From: Paenibacillus melissococcoides
GTDB taxonomy: Bacteria > Bacillota > Bacilli > Paenibacillales > Paenibacillaceae
Length of the DNA stretch: 64,000 nt
Assembly (NCBI GenBank): GCA_944800085.1
Contig: CALYLO010000014.1
Coordinates: 117,445-181,444 of the forward strand
Direction of reading: 5' to 3'
The position numbers and the translations under genes are program-made. How positions within the stretch are numbered: position 1 is the stretch's first letter; every line of letters begins with the position of its first letter. A model generated the notes under the pieces. That model had not been told where the DNA came from, did no database searches, and was given only the letters and a program-made list of their open reading frames with translations. Shown in pieces: positions 9,608-18,224 of this stretch.

Positions 9608-10579
9608 ATGACGGAGTTTCTGATCCGCCGGATACTGCAATCCCTTTTGGTGCTGTTTCTCGTTTCCATCGTTACCTTTGGGCTTATCCATTCGGCGCCG
9701 GGCGGCCCGACGCAAATTTTTCTGTCGCCGGGATTGTCTCAGGAGGCCGGCAAGATTCAAGCGCAGAATCTTGGGCTCGATAAGCCGATCCATATCCAAT
9801 ACATGAAGTGGATTGGCGGCTTGCTGCAGGGCGACATGGGCCATACGTTCAAGAACAATTTGCCGGTAGGCGATATCCTGTGGCCCACGGTGAAAAATAC
9901 GGTCATTCTGATGAGCGCGGCCTGGCTGTTTGCGATGCTGATCGCGATACCGTGGGGCATTTATAACAGCACCTCCGAATATGGGTTGTCGGATCAGACC
10001 GCTTCCCTGATTTCGTATATCGGGTTCGCGATGCCCACCTTTTGGTTCGGGATCATTTTGCAGGAGCTCTTCGCGTTGAAATTGGATCTGCTTCCCTTAT
10101 CCGATATGTATTCGATGGGGAAGGAAGGGGAGCTCGGGGATCTCTTCCTGCATCTTGTGCTGCCGGTCTCGGTGCTCACGCTTGGCTTCCTTGCTTCCTA
10201 TGTAAAGTATTCGCGCTCCAGCATGCTGGAAGTGTTGGAGCAAGACTTCATCCGTACGGCGCGAGCCAAGGGAATGAAGGAGAGAAGAGTGATTTTCCGT
10301 CATGCGCTGCGCAATGCGATGATACCTATTATTACGATCCTCGGCCTGGATCTGCCGATCCTTGTCGGAGGGGCCGCGATTACGGAAAGCGTATTCAATT
10401 GGCCGGGCATGGGACGATTGTTCGTCGAGATGGCCTTGGCCCGGGAATACTCGGTGTTGATGGCCATCACCTTAATTACGGCGGTCATTGTCGTGTTAGG
10501 GAACTTGATAGCGGACATCCTGTATGCTGTTGTTGATCCGCGCGTGCAGTTGGGACGTAAAGGGGGGGCGTCAGCATGA
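9608..10579 (+). CDS. peptide ABC transporter permease (OppB-type)
   Basis: 323-residue inner-membrane permease. The ATG at 9608 follows GGAGGATT and gives MTEFLIRRILQSLLVLFLVS, the canonical OppB/DppB N-terminus. The EAA loop is seen in DFIRTARAKGMKERRVIFRHALRN. It comes 110 bp after the binding-protein gene, and its stop overlaps the next permease start by 4 bp (ATGA), so the two are translationally coupled. No lesion is seen. Confidence 0.92.
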   Translation: MTEFLIRRILQSLLVLFLVSIVTFGLIHSAPGGPTQIFLSPGLSQEAGKIQAQNLGLDKPIHIQYMKWIGGLLQGDMGHTFKNNLPVGDILWPTVKNTVILMSAAWLFAMLIAIPWGIYNSTSEYGLSDQTASLISYIGFAMPTFWFGIILQELFALKLDLLPLSDMYSMGKEGELGDLFLHLVLPVSVLTLGFLASYVKYSRSSMLEVLEQDFIRTARAKGMKERRVIFRHALRNAMIPIITILGLDLPILVGGAAITESVFNWPGMGRLFVEMALAREYSVLMAITLITAVIVVLGNLIADILYAVVDPRVQLGRKGGASA

Positions 10580-11562
10580 GTGGGATCAATCTGCAGGGGC
10601 TTCAGCCGGAGCAAGGGCCGGATGCCGAATTCAAGCCACATCTGCCGGCGCCGGATGCGAACGATAAGCCGTGGAGGATAGCCTGGAAGAAGTTTATGAG
10701 CAATCCGTTTGCGGTAGGCGGTTTAGTGGTTCTCTGTTTTTTTATCGTTATCGCGTTCTTCGCCCGCTTTATCGCTCCATACGATCCGGCCGCGATCGAT
10801 TTCCTTAACGCGAATTTGCCGGCGGGAAGCCCCGGCCATCTTTTCGGAACCGACGAATTGGGACGAGATATTCTGTCCCGGCTCGTATACAGCAGTCAAG
10901 TATCGATGTTGGTCGGCTTCTCCGTCGCTGTGATTTCTGTCGTTATCGGGAGCACGATCGGTTCGATTTCCGGCTATTTCGGCGGCTGGATCGACACGTT
11001 CTTCATGCGGCTGGTCGATGTGATGAACTCCGTGCCGACCTTGTTTTTGAATATCCTGGTTTTGTCCATATTCGGCTCCAAGTTTAGCTATATGATTCTC
11101 ATTCTTGGGGCTACCAGTTGGATGGGCTTGGCCCGTCTCGTCAGGGGGAACTTCCTCCAGTTGAGAGAGATGCAGTACGTGGAAGCCGCGAAGGCGATTG
11201 GCGTATCCAGTTGGGGCATCATCGGCCGGCATTTGCTGCGGAATTCAACGGCTCCGATTATCGTGAACGCGACCTTGATGGTAGGCGGCGCCATCCTGTC
11301 CGAATCGGCGCTGTCCTATCTCGGATTGGGCGTTCAGGCTCCGGCTCCAAGCTGGGGGCTGATGCTCAGCAACGCTCAGCAGTTCATGCTGGTCGATCCG
11401 CTGCAAACGCTGTATCCGGGGCTGTGCATCTTTATTGTCGTGTTGGCGGTGAACTTTATCGGAGACGGTATCCGGGATGCGTTCGACCCGCGCAAGAAGG
11501 TCAAAATTCCACGGAGGAGGCTGCGGAAATGGCAGGAAAGCTTCTTGAAGTCCAAAATCTGA
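10576..11562 (+). CDS. peptide ABC transporter permease (OppC-type)
   Basis: 328-residue permease: hydrophilic N-terminal ~35 residues, first helix FAVGGLVVLCFFIVIAFF, then the OppC hallmark HLFGTDELGRDILSRLVYSSQ and the EAA loop YVEAAKAIGVSSWGIIGRHL. It starts at ATG 10576 inside the preceding stop. Its end overlaps the following ATPase start (11529) by 34 bp. It forms the channel with the preceding permease. Confidence 0.92.
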   Translation: MSGINLQGLQPEQGPDAEFKPHLPAPDANDKPWRIAWKKFMSNPFAVGGLVVLCFFIVIAFFARFIAPYDPAAIDFLNANLPAGSPGHLFGTDELGRDILSRLVYSSQVSMLVGFSVAVISVVIGSTIGSISGYFGGWIDTFFMRLVDVMNSVPTLFLNILVLSIFGSKFSYMILILGATSWMGLARLVRGNFLQLREMQYVEAAKAIGVSSWGIIGRHLLRNSTAPIIVNATLMVGGAILSESALSYLGLGVQAPAPSWGLMLSNAQQFMLVDPLQTLYPGLCIFIVVLAVNFIGDGIRDAFDPRKKVKIPRRRLRKWQESFLKSKI

Positions 11563-12551
11563 CGGCGGGCTTTGTGACGGAGCAAGGCATCGCCAAAGCG
11601 ACCGACCGGATTTCACTTAGCGTGGAGAAAGGCAAGACTCTCTGCATTGTGGGCGAATCCGGCAGCGGCAAGAGCGTGGCGTCACTTTCCATTATGCGGT
11701 TGATTGATTATGCAGGGGGCGCTCTCTTTGAAGGCAGCATCAGCTTCACTGGCGAAGAACTGACATCGAAGGCCCAGAAAGAGATGATCCGAATTCGCGG
11801 CAATCGGATTGCGATGATCTTCCAAGATCCGATGTCGGCGCTCAATCCCGTGTTCACGATCGGGGATCAGATCGCCGAGAGCTTGCAGCTCCATCAGCGG
11901 CTAAGCCGGGCCGAGGCCTGGAAGCAGGCCGTCGATATGCTGCGTATGGTCGGTATCCCCGATCCCGAGATCCGGGCCAAGCAATATCCGCATGAGATGT
12001 CAGGCGGCATGCGGCAGCGTGTCGTCATCGCCATGGCTCTCGTGTGCAAGCCCGAGCTGCTTATTGCCGATGAGCCGACAACTGCGCTGGACGTTACCGT
12101 CCAGGCCCAGATCCTTGATCTGCTGCGGCGACTGCAGGGTGAGCTGGGGATGGCGATCGTGCTCATTACGCATGATATGGGCGTCGCTGCGGAAATGGCG
12201 GATCGGGTTGCGGTCATGTATGCCGGCAAGATCGTCGAGGAAGGCAGCGTAGAGGAAATCTTCGATCACCCTTCCCATCCGTATACGATCGGGCTGTTGC
12301 GGTCGATTCCGGGCTTGGAGGGCGAGAGAGGCGGGTCGTTATATACGATTCCGGGGACGATTCCGAGCATTCATCATCTGCCTGCGGGCTGCCGCTTCCA
12401 CCCGAGGTGCGCGAGGGCGGAGGAGAAGTGCCGGCAAAGCGAGCCTTCTCTTGGCGAATTCCGGCCAGATCATCAAGTGGCTTGCTGGATATATGACTCC
12501 GGAAGGACGGCAGGCACAGATGACGGAAAGTCTGAGGTGAACCGCGCATGA
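11529..12551 (+). CDS. peptide ABC transporter ATPase (OppD-type)
   Basis: About 340 residues from ATG 11529 ([17 protein letters not shown]), preceded by GGAGG at 11515-11519. Walker [10 protein letters not shown]-loop [13 protein letters not shown], signature MSGGMRQRV, Walker [14 protein letters not shown], and the oligopeptide-transporter C-terminal cysteine motif ([15 protein letters not shown]…VACW), which in this family can bind an Fe-S cluster. The open frame extends further upstream, but that part is only the other frame of the permease. It overlaps the next gene by 4 bp. Confidence 0.92.
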   Translation: MAGKLLEVQNLTAGFVTEQGIAKATDRISLSVEKGKTLCIVGESGSGKSVASLSIMRLIDYAGGALFEGSISFTGEELTSKAQKEMIRIRGNRIAMIFQDPMSALNPVFTIGDQIAESLQLHQRLSRAEAWKQAVDMLRMVGIPDPEIRAKQYPHEMSGGMRQRVVIAMALVCKPELLIADEPTTALDVTVQAQILDLLRRLQGELGMAIVLITHDMGVAAEMADRVAVMYAGKIVEEGSVEEIFDHPSHPYTIGLLRSIPGLEGERGGSLYTIPGTIPSIHHLPAGCRFHPRCARAEEKCRQSEPSLGEFRPDHQVACWIYDSGRTAGTDDGKSEVNRA

Positions 12552-13546
12552 CACGAGATCCGCTAATAGATATTCGCCACCTGAAAAAGTATTTCCCGAT
12601 CAAGACCGGGTTGTTCAATCGGGTCGCCGGCCACGTGAAGGCGGTAGATGATGTTACGTTCCACATTTACAAGGGGGAAACGTTCGGACTCGGTGGCGAA
12701 TCGGGCTGCGGCAAATCGACGCTGGGCCGCGCGATTCTCCAACTGCAGAAGCCGAGCGGCGGCGAGGTGTATTTTGACGGCAAGCAGGTGCAGCAGATGA
12801 CTTCACAGCAGCTGCGGCGGATGCGGCAGGAGATGCAGATTATCTTTCAAGATCCGTTCGGCTCCTTGAATCCCCGTTTTCCTATCCGGGATATTATCGG
12901 AGAGCCGCTGCGTGTTCATCAGAAGGCATCTGCCAAGGAGATCGACAGACGTGTCGTTGAATTGATGGAACTGGTCGGCCTCGATGCCTCCAGACGCAAC
13001 CGGTATCCGCATGAATTCTCCGGCGGACAGCGCCAGCGGATCGGCATCGCCAGAGCGATCGCGCTCCATCCCCGATTCATCGTAGCGGATGAAGCCGTCT
13101 CGGCGCTGGATGTGTCAGTTCAGTCGCAGGTGCTGAACTTGTTAATGAAGCTGCAGCAGGAGCTGGGCCTGACGTTCCTCTTTATCGCGCATGGCCTCAA
13201 TGTGGTACGGCACATCTCCGATCGCATCGGGGTCATGTATTTGGGCAAGCTGGTCGAGGTGGCCTGCACGGAGGAGCTGTTCGCCAATCCGCTGCACCCG
13301 TATACGGCAGCGCTTCTCTCCGCCATCCCCAGGCCGACGCCGCACCGGAAGGCAGAGCGAATCGTGCTGCAGGGCGATGTGCCGTCGCCGGCCAATCCGC
13401 CATCCGGCTGCCGCTTCCACCCGCGCTGCCCTTACGCGCAGGCCAAGTGCCGGGACATCCCGCCCGAGCTTCGGGAGGTTATGCCGGGCAGGGAAGTAGC
13501 CTGTCATTTCCCGCTGGATTATGCGCAGTCGGCTGCGATGGTCTAG
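12548..13546 (+). CDS. peptide ABC transporter ATPase (OppF-type)
   Basis: 332 residues. Walker [23 protein letters not shown], signature FSGGQRQRI, Walker [14 protein letters not shown], and the C-terminal cysteine motif [14 protein letters not shown]…VACHFP. Walker B has DEAVSALD, as in typical OppF proteins. It is the last gene of the importer operon and pairs with the preceding ATPase as a heterodimer. No lesion is visible. Confidence 0.92.
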   Translation: MTRDPLIDIRHLKKYFPIKTGLFNRVAGHVKAVDDVTFHIYKGETFGLGGESGCGKSTLGRAILQLQKPSGGEVYFDGKQVQQMTSQQLRRMRQEMQIIFQDPFGSLNPRFPIRDIIGEPLRVHQKASAKEIDRRVVELMELVGLDASRRNRYPHEFSGGQRQRIGIARAIALHPRFIVADEAVSALDVSVQSQVLNLLMKLQQELGLTFLFIAHGLNVVRHISDRIGVMYLGKLVEVACTEELFANPLHPYTAALLSAIPRPTPHRKAERIVLQGDVPSPANPPSGCRFHPRCPYAQAKCRDIPPELREVMPGREVACHFPLDYAQSAAMV

Positions 13547-13562
13547 GGGAGCGCGGGTATGA

Positions 13563-13583
13563 GCAAGCCCGAAGCGGGTTTGC
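13563..13583 (+). terminator. possible terminator hairpin after peptide importer operon
   Basis: GCAAGCCCG-AAG-CGGGTTTGC forms a 9-bp stem with one G·U pair, 16 bp after the last ATPase stop. The T-run (TTCTTTTTT) begins about 9 nt after the stem, so an intrinsic terminator is only possible, not clear. Confidence 0.35.
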
Positions 13584-13674
13584 CAGCAATGCTTCTTTTT
13601 TGCCGCAAGCGAATCTCTATTTCCTTGCGGCGGGAAAGAGGCATTATTTATTTTTGCGCCCCGGGCAGGGCCCT

Positions 13675-14435
13675 CTATATGAAGAGGGCGGCGAGGCACC
13701 AGATCAGCAGCGTGACGGCGCCGGATTCTCCGGCAATATAGGTCAAGCCGCTCTGCTTGTGATAGAACAGGACCTCGAGCCAGTAGCGGCTGTGGTTAAT
13801 GACGGTATGAATCAGGACGGCGGGCCATATACTGCCGCTTGCGTAGCGAACCCATCCCATGACGATCGACAGCGGAAAAATCATGGCCGTGAACAGCGCG
13901 ATCGTGATGAGCGGCATGCCGTCGTCATTATCCCCGTTCAAGGAGAACGGATAATGGAATACGGCCCAGACGGCGGCCGTGATCAGAATCGCTTTTCTCA
14001 CGCCCAGCGTTCGGTCAGCTTCGGTTGCAAATAGCCGCGCCAGCCGATCTCCTCGCCGAAGGCGAACAGCAGCGTCATCAAAATAAACAGATTCGGCTTG
14101 AACAGGTTCAGGGTCACGCGATGAACATAGGCGGCTGCCGTCATTCCGCCCCCCAGCTCCTGCGCCGCCGGCAAAGCAACATAGCCGAGCGCCCAGGCGG
14201 CGGCGAAGCCCGCGGCCACAGGCAGGCCGGCGAGCAGGGCGACGATGTACCAGCGCGGCTTCCCGAGTCTCGTTATGCCTGTTCCTCGCAGCGTGTCCTT
14301 CCGCCCGGGCCGGAGCAGAAGCAGGAGCAGCACGGCAATCAGCGGCGTCGCTTGACTGATGCCGATCAGCTCCATCCTGCCGCTCAGATTGGCGGCGAGC
14401 GTCAGGCCGAGCACGATGACGAAGAGGAAATGACC
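13675..14435 (-). pseudogene. CPBP-family intramembrane metalloprotease, truncated and frameshifted
   Basis: Read on the minus strand: hydrophobic segments (HFLFVIVLGLTLAANL, TPLIAVLLLLLL), then the CPBP motif 1 FGEEIGWRGYLQPKL. A frameshift near 14000-14010 follows, and the remaining motifs appear in another frame: AVFHYPFSL (motif 2) and LIHTVINHSRYWLEVLF (motif 3), ending at 13675. The N-terminus is cut at about 14410-14435, where the sequence directly becomes the 5'-truncated response regulator on the other strand. The family includes CAAX-type proteases and bacteriocin self-immunity proteins; the role here is unknown. Confidence 0.75.
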
Positions 14436-15085
14436 GTGTTCGTGCAGGATGCGCTGGAGGATGCGGGCTATACGGTGATGACGGCATACAGCGCGGAGCA
14501 AGCGGAGCGGATGATCCGCAGGCAGACGCCGGACTTTATTGTGCTGGACGTTATGATGCCGGGAACGGACGGATTTCAATTTTGCAAGCAGGTGCGGGAT
14601 GCGGTAGCGTGTCCGATCGTCTTCGTTAGCGCCAGGGTGAGCGAGGCGGATCGGATCTACGGCTTGGCGGCAGGAGGCGATGATTATCTCGTGAAGCCGT
14701 TCAGCTTGCGGGAGCTGATGGCGCGCATTGAGGCGCATCTTCGCCGGGAACGCCGCAGTTCGCAGCGCAAGGACCGCGGCTTGCTGAGGTACGGCTCTTT
14801 TACCGTCAATATCCGGGGGCATGAGCTGAGTTGTCATGGGAAGGCGCTGGCGCTCACGAGCCGAGAGTTCGCCATTGTGGAGCTGCTTGCGATGAATCCG
14901 GGCCAAGTCTTCGCGCGCGAGCATATTTATGAGCAGGTATGGGGACTGGATGCGGTCGGCGACGATGCGACGGTAACTGAGCATGTGAAAAATATCCGCG
15001 CGAAAAAATGGCGGCGGCCGAACCCGGCTCCCGCTGGATCGAAACGATATGGGGCATCGGGTACAAGTGGAAGGACAGCCAATGA
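14415..15085 (+). pseudogene. OmpR-type response regulator, 5'-truncated and frameshifted at its end
   Basis: The receiver domain is present from DDEEEMTVFVQDALEDAGY onward, with the phosphoacceptor in VLDVMMPG and the conserved lysine in LVKPF. A winged-helix domain follows (LTSREFAIVELLAMNPGQVFAREHIYEQVWG). The expected first ~8 residues (start codon and the ILIVDD strand) are missing; upstream sequence belongs to the antisense protease remnant. At 15001-15007 a run of six A's shifts the frame. With one A fewer the normal end AEPGSRWIETIWGIGYKWKDSQ would terminate at 15085, overlapping the kinase start. Confidence 0.8.
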
Positions 15086-15284
15086 AAATCTATCCGTTCA
15101 AGCGCCAGTTTATCGTTTATTTTTGTTGGGTGATCGGGTTCAGCCTCCTTGCAACCGCGCTGTGTGTGGCGGGTTCCTGTGGATGCTGAATCAGGGGAAG
15201 CTGGACTGTCTCCGGCCCGCGAATCATTATGAGAAAAAGATTCCGCCGATTCGAAGGACGGTAACGCTGCCTCGGTCGGGATAG
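15082..15284 (+). pseudogene. sensor histidine kinase N-terminal remnant
   Basis: ATG at 15082 overlaps the regulator stop. It encodes MKIYPFKRQFIVYFCWVIGF followed by a membrane segment (SLLATALCVAG), the usual start of a sensor kinase. A frameshift occurs near 15172-15185. About 30 residues later the gene ends at 15284 with RTVTLPRSG, without any sensor, HisKA or ATPase domain. The kinase is thus reduced to its first transmembrane region. Together with the truncated regulator it is a dead two-component system; its name cannot be determined. Confidence 0.65.
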
Positions 15285-15349
15285 GAAGGTGCGTGCATGA
15301 TGCCCGATAACAGGGTAAGCGGCAATTTTTTCGGAAAGGATGAGGGCGT

Positions 15350-16267
15350 GTGTCTACGTGCGGTACCGAAGTTCGATTGCTCGAACTGTATGAGGAGGAT
15401 ATTCCGGGTCTGATCGCTCTATCCGATTCTGTCGGCTGGAACTATGACGAGCCCGAGCTCGTGACGATCCTGTCGGCGGGGCGGGTGTTCGGCCACAAGA
15501 CGGAGCAGGGAAGCCTCGTATCCAGCTCGGCTGTGCTCTCTTATGGGGACAAGCTGGCTTCCATTGGCATGTTCATTGTTCATCCGGCGTATCGGGGGCG
15601 AGGTCTGGGCAAAGCAGCGGTTCAGGCTTGTATGGGCAAGGTTAGCGAACAAGCCGCCGTCATGCTGATTGCAACGAAGGAAGGCGAGCCGCTCTATGAG
15701 AAGCTAGGGTTCGGTGCCATGACATGCGTGCATAAAATGGTGGCCGATCGTTATTGAGCGGAGCTCCCTGTCCATGAAGCGGAACAATACGAGATCGAGC
15801 CATTCGATGAGGTGTGCCTGGACCAAGTTCATAGGCTTGATCGAATGGCAGTAGGCGCAGAGCGCCATACTTTTCTCCACTCGCGAATCCGGCAAGCGAA
15901 GCAATGCGTTGTGCTGCGGGATAAAGCGAAGCAGATTACAGGATATGGCCTAGCCGTGGCCGGACCGGTCCATTTGGTTCTCGGTCCCATTATTGCGCCG
16001 AATCCCGAAGCTGCGGCCTGTCTCGTCCATCATCTGGCGGCCAAGCATGACGGCAAGCTCCGCATCGATGTGCCGGACGAGTAGCACGCTCTTTTGCCTT
16101 TCTTGCAAGAATGCGGATTCGAACGGGCAACCCGGCCTCCTGTCATGTTCCTTCATGGGCGGGATGTGCCGGAGCAAAACGGCACCTTTGTACGGGATCG
16201 CGGCCCAAATTTTCGGATGAACCGGGACGGCAGAGATATGCGCTTCGCCGCATTATCCGAGAAATAA
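15350..16267 (+). pseudogene. double-domain GNAT acetyltransferase interrupted by two stop codons
   Basis: GTG start at 15350 after GAAAGGATGAGGG. The first domain is an N-acetyltransferase fold with the acetyl-CoA loop VHPAYRGRGLGKAAV and YEKLGF. Codon TGA at 15755-15757 ends it, but the same frame continues (AELPVHEAEQYEIEPFDEVCLDQVHRLD…) through a second GNAT-like domain. It is stopped by TAG at 16082-16084, then continues again (HALLPFLQECGFERATRPPVMF…) to TAA at 16265-16267. The frame is never lost, so two nonsense mutations in a ~305-residue protein are the simplest reading. The first domain alone (135 residues) might still fold. Confidence 0.8.
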
Positions 16268-16308
16268 GGACACGCTGTCCGCTGTATAGTGGGGCGTGTT
16301 CTTTTTTT
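16267..16308 (+). terminator. rho-independent terminator
   Basis: AGGACACGC (16267-16275) pairs with GCGTGTTCT (16294-16302), a 9-bp stem with one G·U, followed by T7 at 16302-16308. It directly follows the final stop of the GNAT gene. Confidence 0.75.
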
Positions 16309-16357
16309 GATCCAGGGGGTTGACGATCTGCTGAAAAAGGAGTACGATGCCATTATA

Positions 16358-16437
16358 GTTTCCTTGGAAACAATAATAAGATCGCTTTCTATCTGATCAG
16401 GTCTTTTATTTCGGGAATATTGTTTCATATGAAACAA
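16358..16437 (+). promoter_or_regulatory. two palindromic operator candidates before the MarR-MFS operon
   Basis: TTGTTTCATATGAAACAA (16420-16437) is a perfect 18-bp palindrome ending 22 bp before the marR start. Upstream, GTTTCC-TT-GGAAAC (16358-16371) repeats the GTTTC/GAAAC half-site. Such symmetric sites at a marR promoter are typical autoregulatory operators of this family. Confidence 0.65.
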
Positions 16438-16459
16438 AGTAATGGGTGGTGTAAGCAAC

Positions 16460-16987
16460 ATGGACAATACCGAAGTGGTAAAAATGCAAATTCACGAGCT
16501 CTACATGAAATTCCTGCACCAGCAGGAGCTGCAAGAACAGTTGGAAAGCGAGGCGCTCCTGGCCGAAATCCAGCATTCGTTGTCCGGAGGCGCTTCGCTC
16601 AATCTCACGGAGATCCATGTCATCTCCTGTATCGGTCAGAATGAGCCGATCAATGTGACGGCCATTGCGGAGAAGATGTCCATCAGCAAAGGAAATATCT
16701 CGAAAATTTGCAGCAAATTGCTGAAGGAAGACTGGATTCGCAAGACGCAGCTCAGCGACAACAAGAAAGAAATTTATTTTCGCCTGACGGCGGCGGGAAA
16801 GAAGGCTTTTCTGCTGCATGAGCAGCTCCATGGAAGAGCGCAGCAATTGTTCGTTCGTTTTCTCGACCGGTACGACGGGGAGCAATTGAGCTTCTTGAAG
16901 CGCGTGCTGATGGACGGGATCGCGTCCTTGGAAGCGGGAGAGCTTCGCATTCGCTCCTCTCAAGCGGCGGGGGAGGGGGAAGCATGA
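16460..16987 (+). CDS. MarR-family transcriptional regulator
   Basis: About 175 residues. The winged helix is seen in LTEIHVISCIGQNEPINVTAIAEKMSISKGNISKICSKLLKEDWI followed by the wing QLSDNKKEIYFRLTAAGKK, flanked by helical dimerisation ends. The start was chosen as ATG 16460 with GGGTGGTG in front; ATG 16442 in the same frame touches the operator palindrome and has no Shine-Dalgarno. The stop overlaps the MFS start by 4 bp. It probably represses itself and the efflux gene, with release by a small-molecule ligand. Confidence 0.88.
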   Translation: MDNTEVVKMQIHELYMKFLHQQELQEQLESEALLAEIQHSLSGGASLNLTEIHVISCIGQNEPINVTAIAEKMSISKGNISKICSKLLKEDWIRKTQLSDNKKEIYFRLTAAGKKAFLLHEQLHGRAQQLFVRFLDRYDGEQLSFLKRVLMDGIASLEAGELRIRSSQAAGEGEA

Positions 16988-18186
16988 TGGCAGGCAAGGA
17001 AGCCCGCTCCGCATTTTTGCTCTATTTGATATGTATCAGCACCTTCTTTGCCTCGCTGATGCAAAATATGTATTCGCCCATCCTTCCCCTGCTGCGGGAT
17101 TCCTTCGGCGTTTCTCTTTCCATGGTCAATCTGTCCGTCTCCTTATTTATCTTTATCGTAGCGGTATTGCAGATCGTGATCGGCTCTGTCATTGACGTGA
17201 AGGGAACGCGAATTGTGTTGATTCCCGGCCTGGTGCTTACGATAGCGGCCAGTATCGGCTGCGCGGTTACGGATGATTTTGCCGTATTCCTCATATGCAG
17301 GGCGCTGCAAGCCTTCGGAACGGCTGCGATTCCGCTTATCGCGGCCACGACCATCGGCCGCTTGTTCCAGGGCAGTCAGCGCGGCAGCGCAATGGGGACG
17401 TATCAGATGCTGCTGTCGGTCGCGCCTGCGGCCGCGCCGGTGCTGGGCGGATGGATCGGGGAGCGGTACAGCTACCCCGGTATTTTCTGGTTCCTGGCAG
17501 GCGTGTCTATCCTCCTGTTGGCCGCGAACGGAGTCTATTTTCCGCGAGACAAGGGGGCAGATGGGAAGACGGTTCGCCTGCGCGACCTATTTGCTCAATA
17601 CGCCGGTATTATGAAAAATAAATTAACGAAGGGGATTTTCGCGCTCGCTTTTCTCTATTTCTTCATTTACTTTGAAATCCTTGTCTACCTGCCCGCGCTC
17701 TTGACCGATCACTATCAGGTCAGCCTGCAAATCGTCGGTCTGCTTTATTTGCCGATGGCGCTGAGCAATATTGCGGGGACGATGATATTTAAATCGATCC
17801 AGGCGAAGCTGCCACACCGCGCGCTGGCGGCCGGGGGCAGTGTCCTGGCTGCCGCCAGCATGCTGCTGTTCGCGGCGACCGAGTCCGTCTCCTTGATCGG
17901 CTTGTCTGCCGCCTTGGTCCTGTACGGGATATCCGGCGGCGTGCTGACGCCCTTGTTCGCCACGATGATCAGCAATGAGTTCGAATCGCAGCGAGGCAGC
18001 GCATTGGGGCTGTTCAACTTCATTCGCTATGTCGGCATGGCGGCGGGACCGATCGCAGGCGGATGGCTGCTCGCCGGGCTCAGCGGCTCCGCCGTCTTCG
18101 CCCTGTTCGGGATCTTGGTCGCAGCGGTTGCCTGGTTGGTGCTGGGGCGGCTGCGATCGGCCGATTCATTGCGTGTTGAAAAATAG
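16984..18186 (+). CDS. MFS multidrug efflux transporter (DHA1 type)
   Basis: 400-residue 12-TM major facilitator. Motifs: YSPILPLLRDSFGVS in the first periplasmic loop, motif A-like DVKGTR after TM2, and motif C-like GPIAGG in the second half. It is translationally coupled to marR (ATGATGG overlap), an arrangement typical for a drug- or toxicant-inducible exporter. The substrate is unknown. No lesion. Confidence 0.88.
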   Translation: MMAGKEARSAFLLYLICISTFFASLMQNMYSPILPLLRDSFGVSLSMVNLSVSLFIFIVAVLQIVIGSVIDVKGTRIVLIPGLVLTIAASIGCAVTDDFAVFLICRALQAFGTAAIPLIAATTIGRLFQGSQRGSAMGTYQMLLSVAPAAAPVLGGWIGERYSYPGIFWFLAGVSILLLAANGVYFPRDKGADGKTVRLRDLFAQYAGIMKNKLTKGIFALAFLYFFIYFEILVYLPALLTDHYQVSLQIVGLLYLPMALSNIAGTMIFKSIQAKLPHRALAAGGSVLAAASMLLFAATESVSLIGLSAALVLYGISGGVLTPLFATMISNEFESQRGSALGLFNFIRYVGMAAGPIAGGWLLAGLSGSAVFALFGILVAAVAWLVLGRLRSADSLRVEK

Positions 18187-18190
18187 ACGG

Positions 18191-18216
18191 AAAAAAGCCG
18201 ACCTTCGCGGTCGGCT
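18191..18216 (-). terminator. rho-independent terminator of the GH18 gene
   Basis: AGCCGACC / GGTCGGCT 8-bp stem with 5-nt loop (18196-18216). On the minus strand it is followed by T6 (18191-18196). It lies just after the stop of the minus-strand gene and may also serve the MFS gene from the other side. Confidence 0.8.
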
Positions 18217-18224
18217 GCTTCCGG

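Noticed and set aside
15350-16267. Stop-codon recoding (UGA or UAG read as amino acid)
   Set aside because: Three different stop codons interrupt conserved frames in this window (TAA in tcyC, TGA and TAG here), and many intact genes end with each of them. Decay explains this better.
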